Both the position numbers and the translations under genes were made by a program. Of a stretch of DNA of 14,800 bases, positions 7,217 through 14,800 are shown piece after piece. A model generated the notes under the pieces. The model searched no databases, was not told where the DNA came from, and was given only the letters and a program-made list of their open reading frames with translations. Every line of letters starts with the position of its first letter. Within the stretch, counting starts at the first letter, position 1. The DNA is from Hydnum rufescens UP504 (lineage: Eukaryota; Basidiomycota; Agaricomycetes; Cantharellales; Hydnaceae), in the NCBI GenBank assembly GCA_014904985.1, contig MU129364.1, positions 7,764 through 22,563 on the forward strand. Direction: 5' to 3'.

Positions 7217-7869
7217 GTATTCATCTCGCATGATGTGCACTTTGTGGAGACTGAGATGCCTGGGGCAAAACACTTTCCACATTATCCAAAGTATGAGCCT
7301 CTGGCTGGAGTACAGCCAGGCTCAGTGGGAGAACCTGCTGGCACTCATCTTTCTCCTACATCATCTTCCCCCTCAGTGCCATCTGTTGAGCCTGTCAGCA
7401 CTCCATCTGATGACTCTGACTCTGAATCTGGCTCTAGTGCTGATCCTGAGGACCCTCCGGATTTATCTTCTTTTGCTCCTTCACCTTCTCCTGCTCCTCC
7501 TGTCTCCTATTCTCCTGCTCCTGACCCTGTACCTTCTTCATCTTCCTCTTCTCCTGCTCCTGGACCTGGACCTGATTCTGAAGCTACTCACTCTCCTGAA
7601 CCTCCCTCTGGCTCCTCTGAGACTGGTCCTCCTGGTGCTTCTAAGCCTTATGTCACTTGTTCTGGGCGCTCTAGTTGTCCCATGCGTGAATGGTGGGTGG
7701 TCCCTCACCCCTATCAGCATGCCAAAGAAAAGAGGAACACTAGGCAAAGTGCAAGGACTCCAGAATCAACTCTTGAAGCTGACATTGCTGCTCTGGAGTC
7801 TGCTAATGCTGGTAGAGCTCTCTCTCACTCAGAACTGATTGAGTATGCCTTCCTCACTTCTACCTCTGA
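7217..7869 (+). pseudogene. Integrase C-terminus and linker fused to leader (nested element)
   Basis: After about 120 bases of leader the sequence jumps to integrase at EVFISHDVHFVETEMPGAKH, homologous to 3149 onward, and continues through the Ser/Pro-rich linker to TSTSEP. No ATG lies in frame upstream in the leader. The D-D-E catalytic core is wholly missing, so no integrase activity is possible. Relative to 3280-3320 the linker lacks nine bases (IPP absent). The frame then meets a second deletion joint at 7868-7870 and is out of frame with RT, which has a TGA at 7867-7869 just upstream in its own frame. Confidence 0.88.
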
Positions 7870-9234
7870 GCCAAGGTCTTCTCCCAGAAGCCCCACCTTG
7901 ATTACACTGAGACCTTTGCCCCTGTTGCCAAGTTTGCTTCCTTACGGACTGTGCTGGCTATTGCTGCAGCTGAGGACATGGAGATTGACCATATGGACAT
8001 CTCCACTGCATTCTTGAATGGTGACTTGGATGAGGAGATCTACATGGCTCAGCCAGAAGGCTTTGCAGCCCCAGGTCAAGAACACCTTGTCTGTCATCTT
8101 AAGAAGTCCTTGTATGGACTTAAGCAGAGTCCAAGGCAGTGGTATATAAAGCTGCACTCTACCTTTGTGAAGTTTGGTTTTTCAAGATGTGCTTCTGACC
8201 ACTGTGTCTGGATCTGGGCTAAAGATGGTGTGAAGGTCATCATTCCAGCCTATGTGGATGATTTGATCATTGCCTGTAAAAATGTCCCACTTCTAAAGCA
8301 CATTAAAGAGGAACTCAAGCTTGAGTACAAGGTCCGTGACTTAGGTCCGGTTGCGTACACTCTAGGGATTGAGATCATCAGAGACCGGGCTAACTGGAGG
8401 TTGTATCTCTCCCAGAGGAAGCACATTGGTGATGTCCTGGACCACTTCAATATGGCTGATGCCCGCCCTGTGTCTACTCCTCTGGCCAAGTCAAGTCCAT
8501 TGACTAAAGAAGACTGCCCTCAGACTCCTGAGGACTTGGAGTACATGAAGTCTGTTCCTTATCTCTCAGCTGTAGGCAGTCTGATGTACCTTTCAGTTGG
8601 TACATGTGCAGACATCAGCTTTGCAGTGGGAGCTCTAAGTAGGTTTAATGCAAACCCAGGACAGGCACATTGGAAACAAGTTCAGCATGTCTTCAAGTAC
8701 CTTGCTGGTACAAAGGACCTTATGCTTTGCTATGGTCCTGGACAAGACTCAACCTGCCTTCAGATTTATTCTGATGCAGACTATGCTGGGGATGTTGACT
8801 CAGCACGCTCTACTAGTGGGCATGCTGTCTTTATTGGCAAGTGCTTGGTAAACTGGAGCAGTAAGAGGCAATCTGTTGTAGCCAAGTCTACTACAGAAGC
8901 AGAGTACATTGCTGCCAATGAGGCTGGCTCTGATGGTGTCTGGTTTCGGAATTTCATGTCTGAACTAGGATATCCTCCAAGTGGTGCAATGACTTTGTGG
9001 CTTGACAATCAGTCAGCTATCAGAGTTGGGAAGAACCCAGAGCACCATAGCTGAATGCGGCATCTGCTGCCTAAATACCATTGGCTTCGGGAACAGGTGG
9101 AGGACAAGGTATTTTCACTTGAATATGTTTCAACTTCTTTGATGAGGGCAGATGTTCTTACAAAGCCCCTTGAGACAGTAGCCCATTCTCGAGTACTTTC
9201 ACTTCTTGGGCTTGTTTCTCACTCTGCTTTGTAA
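7870..9234 (+). pseudogene. Family A reverse transcriptase and RNase H (nested element)
   Basis: The open frame begins AKVFSQKPHLDYTETFAPVA, partway into copia RT: the N-terminal stretch usually preceding it (roughly 70 residues in the family) is deleted. RT motifs are MDISTAFLNGDLDEEIY (catalytic Asp codon 7996-7998), KSLYGLKQSPRQWY, and YVDD at 8251-8262. RNase H follows with YSDADYAGD (Asp codon 8773-8775), STSGHAVFIG, TTEAEYIAANEA (Glu codon 8896-8898) and DNQSAI (9004 onward). A TGA at 9052-9054 falls where copia proteins usually have Arg before the KHI/RHL motif. Beyond it the same frame stays open (LLPKYHWLREQVEDKVFS) to TAA at 9232-9234, overlapping the polypurine tract. No ATG starts the frame. 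Confidence 0.93.
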
Positions 9235-9242
9235 AGTGGGAG
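9233..9242 (+). other. Polypurine tract
   Basis: AAAGTGGGAG directly precedes the 3' LTR. In this position a purine-rich run serves as the RNase H-resistant primer for plus-strand DNA synthesis. It overlaps the end of the pol stop codon. Confidence 0.75.
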
Positions 9243-9480
9243 TGTTGAAGTTGTGCCCTTGTATTAGTTGTTTTGTGCTATTGTTGTTTTTGCTTCCTGT
9301 TTATGGTTGTTGTGATGGAGGCAGATATGGCTTAACTCTTGCTACATCAAGACTTAAGCCAATCTACCTCAGGTTAGTTAGATACTCAATATAACTCTTG
9401 CTACATCAAGACTTAAGCCAATCTACCTCAGTTCCACTCTGGGTGTCTGTGTAGGCCTTTCCCATTCCTCCACTTGAACA
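9243..9480 (+). repeat. 3' LTR of nested family A element, with internal 59-bp duplication
   Basis: It has the same ends and sequence as the 5' LTR but is 238 bp rather than 179 bp. A 39-bp segment beginning TAACTCTTGCTACATC occurs at 9333-9371 and again at 9392-9430, separated by 20 bases not found in the 5' LTR (9372-9391). The duplicated block covers most of the conserved hairpin, so the hairpin's right arm is present twice. Directly followed by CCATC. Confidence 0.95.
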
Positions 9481-9485
9481 CCATC
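9481..9485 (+). other. Target-site duplication CCATC, right copy
   Basis: This is the direct repeat of 6912-6916. It marks the return to family B protease sequence. Confidence 0.95.
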
Positions 9486-10850
9486 CATTGCCAACAATCT
9501 ATTCTCTGTGCTATCCCTCACCCGTCATCATGGATTCACTGTCACCATACACCAAAGACATATGGATTTTAAATGAGGCCAGACTCTTCATTTCCTGGCC
9601 ACCATACAAGACAACAATGTGGCCTACTTGGATGGAAGGACTATCTCCCAGGAGACAGCACACTCTGTTCAGGTGCCCAAAGATTTAGACCTGTGGCATC
9701 GTCATCTGGGTCACATTAGCCATGCCCGACTAAAAGAGCTAGTTGGAAAGAACCTTGTCACAGGACTCAAAATTGACAGTCCTACCCCTTTCCCTGCCAT
9801 TTGTGAGGCATGCATCCTTGGAAAGAAGCACAGAGACCCTTTCCCAAAAGTGACCACATCCCATCGTTCCAAACCCCTTGAACTTGTCCACTCTGATCTT
9901 CATGGTCCTACCTCTGTTTGAACCTCCTCTGGATACTGGTATTGGGTCACCTTCATTGATGATGCCACTCGTTATCACTTTGTCTACCTATTGAAGACTC
10001 AGGACAAGACATTTGTTGCTTTCAAGCAATTTAAGGCCCTTGCTGAGAACCAAACTGGAAGGACCATCAAGGCATTTAGAGATGACAAGGGTGGGGAGTA
10101 TATTTCCAAGCAGTGGGAGGCATTCATGCAGGAACATGGGATTGCCCATGAGCACACTACTAGGGCCACCCCCCAGCAGAATGGAGTGGCTGAAATCACA
10201 AACCGCATTCTGGAGAATGGAATCACTTCCATGCTCAGTGCTGCCCACCTCCCTGCTTCCTTCTGGGGTGAAGCCCTGTTGACTTTCCTCCATGTCCTAA
10301 ACCATTCCCCCACATTGGCACTCCCTGGGAAAACCCCCTACCAAGCATGGCATGGGAAGATACCCTCTGTAGACCACCTTTGTGTGTTTGGATGTCGAGC
10401 ATATGTGCATGTCCAAAAGGACCAACAGAAGGGATTTGAGGCCAAATCCCTCAAGCGCATCTTTATTGGCTACCCACCTGACTACAAGGGCTGGCAATGC
10501 TATAACCCTGCCACTAAGACCATCATCATCAGCCGGGATATTATATTTGATGAGAGTCAGCTGCCTGGGACATCTCTTACCTCAGAGAACCCCCAGTACA
10601 CTCCCCTCTTCATCCCCCCTGACCTGCCACCACATTCAGTGGGAGCACCTGTTCCTGCTACCCCTGAGACCCCCCCTCACCCAGGTTCCCCACCTCCCCT
10701 GGATCCTCCTCTGATCCCTGCCACTGCCCAAGAGGCTCCCCCTCTGTCACCTAGTCCTCCTCCACAATCCACCCCTTCCCCAGGTGCCCAAGCACCACTT
10801 CCTGCCCCTGCATTGGCACCACCTCCTGATCCCCCCCTTCCACCTCCGAA
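9486..10850 (+). pseudogene. Family B protease end, integrase and Pro-rich linker
   Basis: The frame interrupted at 6916 continues (IANNLFSVLSL). After a TGA at 9574-9576 it reaches the integrase HHCC finger (LWHRHLGHIS...CEAC, 9694-9815). The catalytic Asp is in LVHSDLHGP (codon 9895-9897), a TGA follows at 9919-9921, then the second Asp in RDDKGGEY (10084-10086) and Glu in TPQQNGVAE (10192-10194), spaced D-X35-E. GKTPYQAWHGKIPSVDHLCV and GYPPDYKGWQCYNP match the C-terminal integrase motifs of family A. A long Pro-rich linker then runs to about 10850, where the sequence changes to the family B LTR tail. From 9922 to the joint the frame is open, so most of the integrase is readable, but RT is missing. 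Confidence 0.9.
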
Positions 10851-11008
10851 TCCAAGATTATCCCTTCTGTGATTCCGCTGTAGACTTCTCAGGTTTGTGG
10901 CCATCCCTCTAGCCATACCATAACTGTCTTCAGCGCTTACCTCTCTCTCCATCTCTTGAGTTCACTTCACTTTCTAACCACTCATCTTCACAACCTCCCC
11001 TTCTTCCA

Positions 11009-12074
11009 ATGTCTTCGATTCCGGAAATTCTCATTTCCCCCCTCAACAATACCAACTATCGTCAATGTGCAGAATCAATGGAGGCTACCTTCACCATTGG
11101 TGCCTGGAGATAATGCAGCATCTACACTCCCCTCGTGATGGAAAAGAGCTTGATGACTACCTTTGACAGCTTGAAGTTTGGCGGTGCCATCCTCACTTGC
11201 TTGTGAGCCCGAGAACATGGAATCATTATCCCCACAAAGGACCCTACAGAAATGGTGGATGCTCTTCTCATTCCATGAGACCAAATCTGCTGGTTCTCGC
11301 TCCTTGCCTATCCACCCTCCACTCCAGTCCGCATGGCTCCTGATGAGTCTGTGCAAAAGCTTCTCTGGCCGAGGTCGAGATCCTCCATCGCTGTCAAGGA
11401 TCTTCGTCCAGAAACCTCACCATGGAATCCTTTGATGAGGAACTGGCCAGCTATGTCCGCTCCCTGTGGTGCCTCTGATACCTATCAAAGAGCTCACACT
11501 GCTCTCTGCCCAGGATACTCCTCACAAGCCAAGGTGACCAATGCTTCAAAAATGAACGAGCTCCTCGTCGTGCTGCACCCGTGGACTCCACCTGTCCTCA
11601 TCAGCATCCTCTGCCCTCAAAGTCACCACTCCTCCACTAACTCCCACATCATCATCCCGTCAATGTGAATTTCTGTGGGGGCAAAGGTCATGGTCCAGAT
11701 CACATGAGTCGTTGTCAAGGCCTGCCAGGGAAAGGCTCAAGAGGAACTTTGCTAGCTTTACAGGGCAAAACGGCAAACTCAAGTTGCCAAGGCAGAGAAA
11801 TCCCCACTAAGTTTGCTGGAAGTGCAAGTCCTCACTCTCCCTCCTCCTCCTGCTCCAGCCTCATGACTCCTTGGAATGCAGACACAGGGGCCTTCTCAAT
11901 ATGACACCACACCAATCTTGGTTTGGTGCATGATTCCCCTTGCAATATTTCCCCATTCGTCTAGCATAAATGAGGGTCATTAGAGCTCTGGAGTTGTGGA
12001 ACTGTGAGTTAGGCCGTGAAGGATGGTCGTCTCTACAATCTGTTGTCTTTAAGTCATGTTCTCCATGGTTCATC
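11009..12074 (+). pseudogene. Degraded copy of family B Gag-protease
   Basis: It starts ATGTCTTCGATTC, equivalent to 5835, and ends at CATC before the family A LTR. Fragments of Gag, the zinc knuckle region (about 11670-11710) and the protease ATSH region (about 11870-11910) are recognisable at DNA level. No frame stays open for more than about 110 codons because of frequent single-base indels. Confidence 0.85.
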
Positions 12075-12241
12075 TGTTGAAGTTGTGCCCTTGTATTTTG
12101 TTTTGTGGCTATGTTGTTTTTGCTTCTGTTTATGTGTTGTGATGGAGTTAGATATGGCTTAATCTTCTACATCAAGACTTAGCCAATTACCCAGTTCCAT
12201 CTGGTGTCTGTGTAGGACACTTTCCATTCCTCCACTTAACA
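12075..12241 (+). repeat. Degraded copy of family A LTR
   Basis: It matches 6917-7095 with scattered deletions, giving 167 bp instead of 179. Both ends (TGTTGAAG, CCACTTAACA) are identifiable. It is followed by a PBS with one base missing (GGTATGGGCCCATC, 12242-12255). Confidence 0.88.
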
Positions 12242-12256
12242 GGTATGGGCCCATCA

Positions 12257-14344
12257 CCCAGGCCTAGCTCCAATCGTCCTGAAACCTGTGCCACACGTGT
12301 TTTACACATTGTCCTCGCTGGTCCACACCAATTTTCAGCCGATTCCCATCCATGGGTTTGAGGTATTCATTCCGCATGATGTGCACGTTGTGGAGACTGA
12401 GTGCCTGGGCAAAAACTTTCCACTATTATCCAAAGTAGAGCCTCTGCTGGAGTACGGCCAGGTCAGTGGGAGAATTCTGGGCACTCATCTTTCTCCTACA
12501 TCATCTTCCCCTCAGTGCCATCTGTTGAGCCCTGCAGCACTCCATCTGATGATCTGACTCTGATCTGGCTCTAGTGCTTGATCCTGAGGACCTCCGGATT
12601 TATCTTTTCTTTTGCTCCTTCACCTTCTCCTGCTCGCTCCGTGTCTCCTATTATCCTGCTCCTGACCTGTACTTCTTTCATCTTCCTCCTTCTCCTCCCT
12701 GGGACTGGACCTGATCTGAGCTACTCACTCTCCTGAACCTCCCTCCCTGGCTCCTCATGAGACTGGTCCTCCCTGGTGACTCTAAGCCATTATGTCACTT
12801 GTTCTGGGCGCTCCTAGTTGTACCATGCGTGATGGTGGGGGTCCTCACCCTATCAGCATGCCAAAGAAAAGAGGAACACTAGGCACAGTGCAAGGACTCC
12901 AGAATCAATCTCTTGAAGCGACATTGCTGCTCTGGGAGTCTGCTAATGCTGGTAGAGCTCTCTCTCACTTCAGAACTGATTGGTATGCCTTCCTCACTTC
13001 CACCTCTGACCAAGGTCTTCTCCCAGAAGCCCCACCTTGATTACACTGAGACCCATTTGCCCCCTGTTCCAAGTTTTTTGCCTTCCTTACGGACGTGCTG
13101 CATTGCTGCAGCTGAAGGACATGGAAGAATTGACAATATGGACATCTCCACCTGCATTTCTTGAATGGTGACTTGGATGAGGAGATCTACATGGCTCAGC
13201 CAGAAGGCTTTGCAGGCCCAGGTCCAAAGACACCTTGTCTGTCATACTAAGAAGTCATTGTATGGACTTAAGCAGAGTCCAAGGCAGTGGTATATAAAGC
13301 TGCACTCTACCTTTGTTGAAGTTTGGTTTTTTCAAGATGTGCTTTGACCATGGGTTGGATCTGGGTAAAGATGGTGAAGGTCATACATTCAGCCATGTGG
13401 ATGATTTTATCATTGCCTGTAAAAATTCCCACTTCTAAAGCACATTAAAGAGGAACTCAAGCTTGAGTACAAGGTCCGTGACTTAGGTTCGGTTGCGACA
13501 CTCTAGGGATTTGAGAATCTCAGAGACGCTACTGAGGTGTATCTCTCCCAGAGGAAGCACATGGTATGTCTGGACCCTTCATATGGCTTGATGCCCGCCT
13601 GTGTCTACCTCGGCCAAGTCAACGTCCATTGACTAAGAAGACTGCCGCTCAGACTCCTGAGACTTGGAGTACATGAAGTCTGTTCCTTATCTCTCAGCTG
13701 TAGCAGTTGATGACCTTTCAGTTGGTACAATTGCAGACATCAGCTTTGCAGTGGGAGCTCTAAGTAGGTTAATGCAAACCAGGACAGCCAGCATTGGAAA
13801 CAAAGTTCAGCTGTCCTTCAAGTACCATTGCTGGTACAAAGACCTTAATGCTTTGCTATGGTCCGGCAAGACTCAACCTCCTTCAGATTTATTCTGATGC
13901 AGACTATGCGGGATGTTGACTCAGCACGCTCTACTATGGGCATGCGTCTGTTATTGCAAGTGGCTTGGTAAACTGGAGCGTAAGGGCAATCTGTTGTACA
14001 AGTTACCTACAGAAGCAGAGTACATGCTGCCAAGAGGCTGGCTCTGATGGTGTCTGGTTCGAATTCATGTTGAACTAGGAATATCCTCCAGTGGGAATGA
14101 CTTTTGGCTTGACAATCAGTCAGTATCAGAGTTGGAAACCCAGGAGCACCATAAGCTGAATGCGGCAACTGGCTGCCAAATACCATTGGCTTCGGGAACG
14201 GTGGAGGAAAAGGTATTTTCACGTTGAATATGATTTCAACTCTTTGTTGAGAAAACAAAAAAATAATAAACCCTATGAGACGAGACCAAGCTACCGAGTA
14301 CTTTCACATATCATGAAGGCATAGATACAACAATCTGACTAATT
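12257..14344 (+). pseudogene. Degraded copy of the nested element's integrase-linker/RT/RNase H region
   Basis: This is homologous to 7111-9232. The leader-integrase joint (about 12358-12368), the linker, the linker-RT joint (about 13005) and RT motifs such as KSLYGLKQSPRQWY (13240-13290) can be seen. Frames change every few tens of bases. From about 14245 the match becomes poor (A-rich runs replace homologous sequence), recovering briefly at the LTR start. Confidence 0.85.
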
Positions 14345-14354
14345 GTAATGGGAG

Positions 14355-14372
14355 TGTTGAAGTTGTGCCCTT
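14355..14372 (+). repeat. First 18 bases of a family A LTR
   Basis: TGTTGAAGTTGTGCCCTT matches the LTR start and is preceded by GGGAG, the end of the polypurine tract. The sequence then switches to unrelated A+T-rich DNA, so the rest of this LTR is missing. Confidence 0.8.
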
Positions 14373-14567
14373 AAGTATAAAATATGAATGCATAAATATA
14401 TACTCATTTGTTATAATAGGTTACTCTGTGAGGAAAGGCCAGACATATGCAGTTAAACATCTTAGCTACACTCACAACGATATAGCAAAATAATATAACA
14501 CAGGATATTGATCATATACTCTTCGCGCCATAACAAATAAAAGACATATAAACAATAAAACACAAAA
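14373..14567. other. A+T-rich filler
   Basis: This is 195 bases of A+T-rich sequence with no similarity to other parts of the window and no open frame. It bridges the truncated family A LTR and the family B LTR, which starts two bases late at 14568. It could be low-quality read sequence. Confidence 0.5.
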
Positions 14568-14800
14568 GTTGAGATGTGATGGGTATCCCATTTGATATTT
14601 CTCTTCCCTGATTCACACATTTGTTATTTGCCCCTATTTCCCTTTTTTGGTTAGCACCATGTATGGCATCCGGTGATCTCGGACCGGATGCCCTTTATAT
14701 ACCTTGGAGCTCTGGAGGCAGTCCCTTAGTTTGACTCCTCCAAACTCCAGGTATGTCTCTTTTCTTGTCACTCATGTAGATATCTTCATTCCTAGTTTGA
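14568..14800 (+). repeat. Family B-type LTR, diverged, cut by window edge
   Basis: It begins GTTGAGATG (the expected leading TG is absent) and follows 5426-5680 closely, differing mostly by substitutions and a few small indels, unlike the neighbouring indel-riddled copy. It keeps the pre-TATA hairpin (14665-14692) and a TATA-like TTTATATA (14694-14701). It could be the 3' LTR of the family B element or the 5' LTR of another. The divergence from 5426-5714 makes a recent pairing unlikely. Confidence 0.88.
14665..14692 (+). promoter_or_regulatory. LTR hairpin/dyad upstream of TATA, second copy
   Basis: GGCATCCGG (14665-14673) and CCGGATGCC (14684-14692) pair perfectly around a 10-base loop. Compared with 5522-5549 both arms have changed at the paired position, A-T to G-C. 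Confidence 0.6.

Larger units (their letters stand above)
6917..9480 (+). mobile_element. Family A copia deletion derivative, nested in family B
   Basis: This is a 2,564-bp element with a 179-bp 5' LTR, PBS, 106 more bases of leader, a fused internal region (integrase C-terminus, linker, RT, RNase H), polypurine tract and a 238-bp 3' LTR, flanked by perfect CCATC duplications. Gag, protease, the integrase finger and the integrase catalytic core are absent. A second deletion removes the region between the linker and mid-RT. It could move only with proteins supplied in trans. Apart from the 59-bp duplication the two LTRs differ at one base that I could see, so insertion was recent. Confidence 0.93.
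5426..10850 (+). mobile_element. Family B copia element, 3' truncated, split by a family A insertion
   Basis: The components in order are LTR (5426-5714), PBS, gag and protease (5835-6916), a nested family A insertion (6917-9480 plus one copy of CCATC), protease end and integrase (9486-10840), and a Pro-rich linker ending about 10850. RT-RNase H and the 3' LTR do not follow. Instead the sequence passes through CACCTCCGAA into a second copy of the LTR tail and gag. The LTR at 14568 could be the original 3' LTR, with the missing RT region replaced by the misplaced segment 10841-14567. Confidence 0.85.
10841..14372 (+). repeat. Indel-riddled second copy of 5660-9260
   Basis: In order, this copy holds the family B LTR tail (10841-10891), a damaged PBS (10892-10906), gag-protease (11009-12074), the family A LTR (12075-12241), a PBS, the integrase-linker/RT/RNase H fusion, and the first 18 bases of the next LTR (14355-14372). 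It reproduces the nested insertion at the same base and both internal deletion joints. It differs from 5660-9260 mainly by single-base insertions and deletions. I saw about one every 15 bases when aligning 8560-8870 with 13680-13980 by eye, with few substitutions. Reading frames are shattered. This pattern suggests unpolished long-read sequence rather than a decayed duplicate. Confidence 0.85.

Noticed and set aside
7089..7838. 249-codon open frame with Leu-rich stretches resembling membrane segments
   Set aside because: It is a shifted frame over the leader-linker fusion. CCT/TCT-rich linker DNA reads as Leu in this frame. The same effect occurs at 2634-3782.
10860..14360. Repeat-induced point mutation as the cause of the second copy's decay
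   Set aside because: The differences are mainly single-base insertions and deletions, not C-to-T or G-to-A changes.

Overview
The window is eukaryotic repeat DNA. There is no recognisable host gene, rRNA, tRNA or CRISPR array. Everything identified is Ty1/copia-type LTR retrotransposon, plus one small inverted-repeat element and some unassigned non-coding DNA. A fungus, probably a basidiomycete, is my best guess from the compact copia polyproteins and short LTRs. This is inference; no host gene supports it.

Two related copia families are present. Family A has a 179-bp LTR (TGTTGAAG...CTTGAACA). Family B has a 289-bp LTR (TGTTGAGATG...CTTCACA). In both, the primer-binding site directly after the LTR reads GGTTATGGGCCCAT. 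This is complementary to the anticodon stem-loop of initiator tRNA-Met rather than to a tRNA 3' end, which is the half-tRNA priming mode known for Drosophila copia. Their Gag, protease and integrase regions are clearly homologous (for example WNADTGATSHMTPHR in both).

Layout. 1-3823: a rearranged family A element. A plus-strand LTR (1-165) abuts a minus-strand block (166-2468: LTR, PBS, leader, gag, protease, integrase HHCC finger). This is followed by the rest of integrase on the plus strand (2469-3823). The two halves join exactly, in frame, at CCCTT, present as AAGGG at 166-170 and CCCTT at 2469-2473. That is the signature of a family A end having attacked its own integrase region (autointegration), or of an insertion followed by inversion. 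3811-4373: an AACCTGACC/GGTCAGGTT inverted-repeat element. 4374-5425: unassigned non-coding DNA. 5426-10850: a family B element (LTR, PBS, gag, protease, integrase) lacking RT-RNase H. It is split at 6916/9486 by a family A deletion derivative (6917-9480) with a perfect 5-bp target duplication, CCATC. The derivative keeps the integrase C-terminus, RT and RNase H but has lost gag, protease and the integrase core.

10841-14372: a second copy of about 5660-9260, including the nested family A insertion at the same site, riddled with single-base insertions and deletions but few substitutions. 14373-14567 is A+T-rich filler, and 14568-14800 is a diverged family B LTR running off the window. The indel-only divergence looks like uncorrected long-read sequence used to close a gap, not biology.

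All coding regions are broken. Every true in-frame stop I could place (six) is TGA. No part of the window appears to encode a complete functional element.
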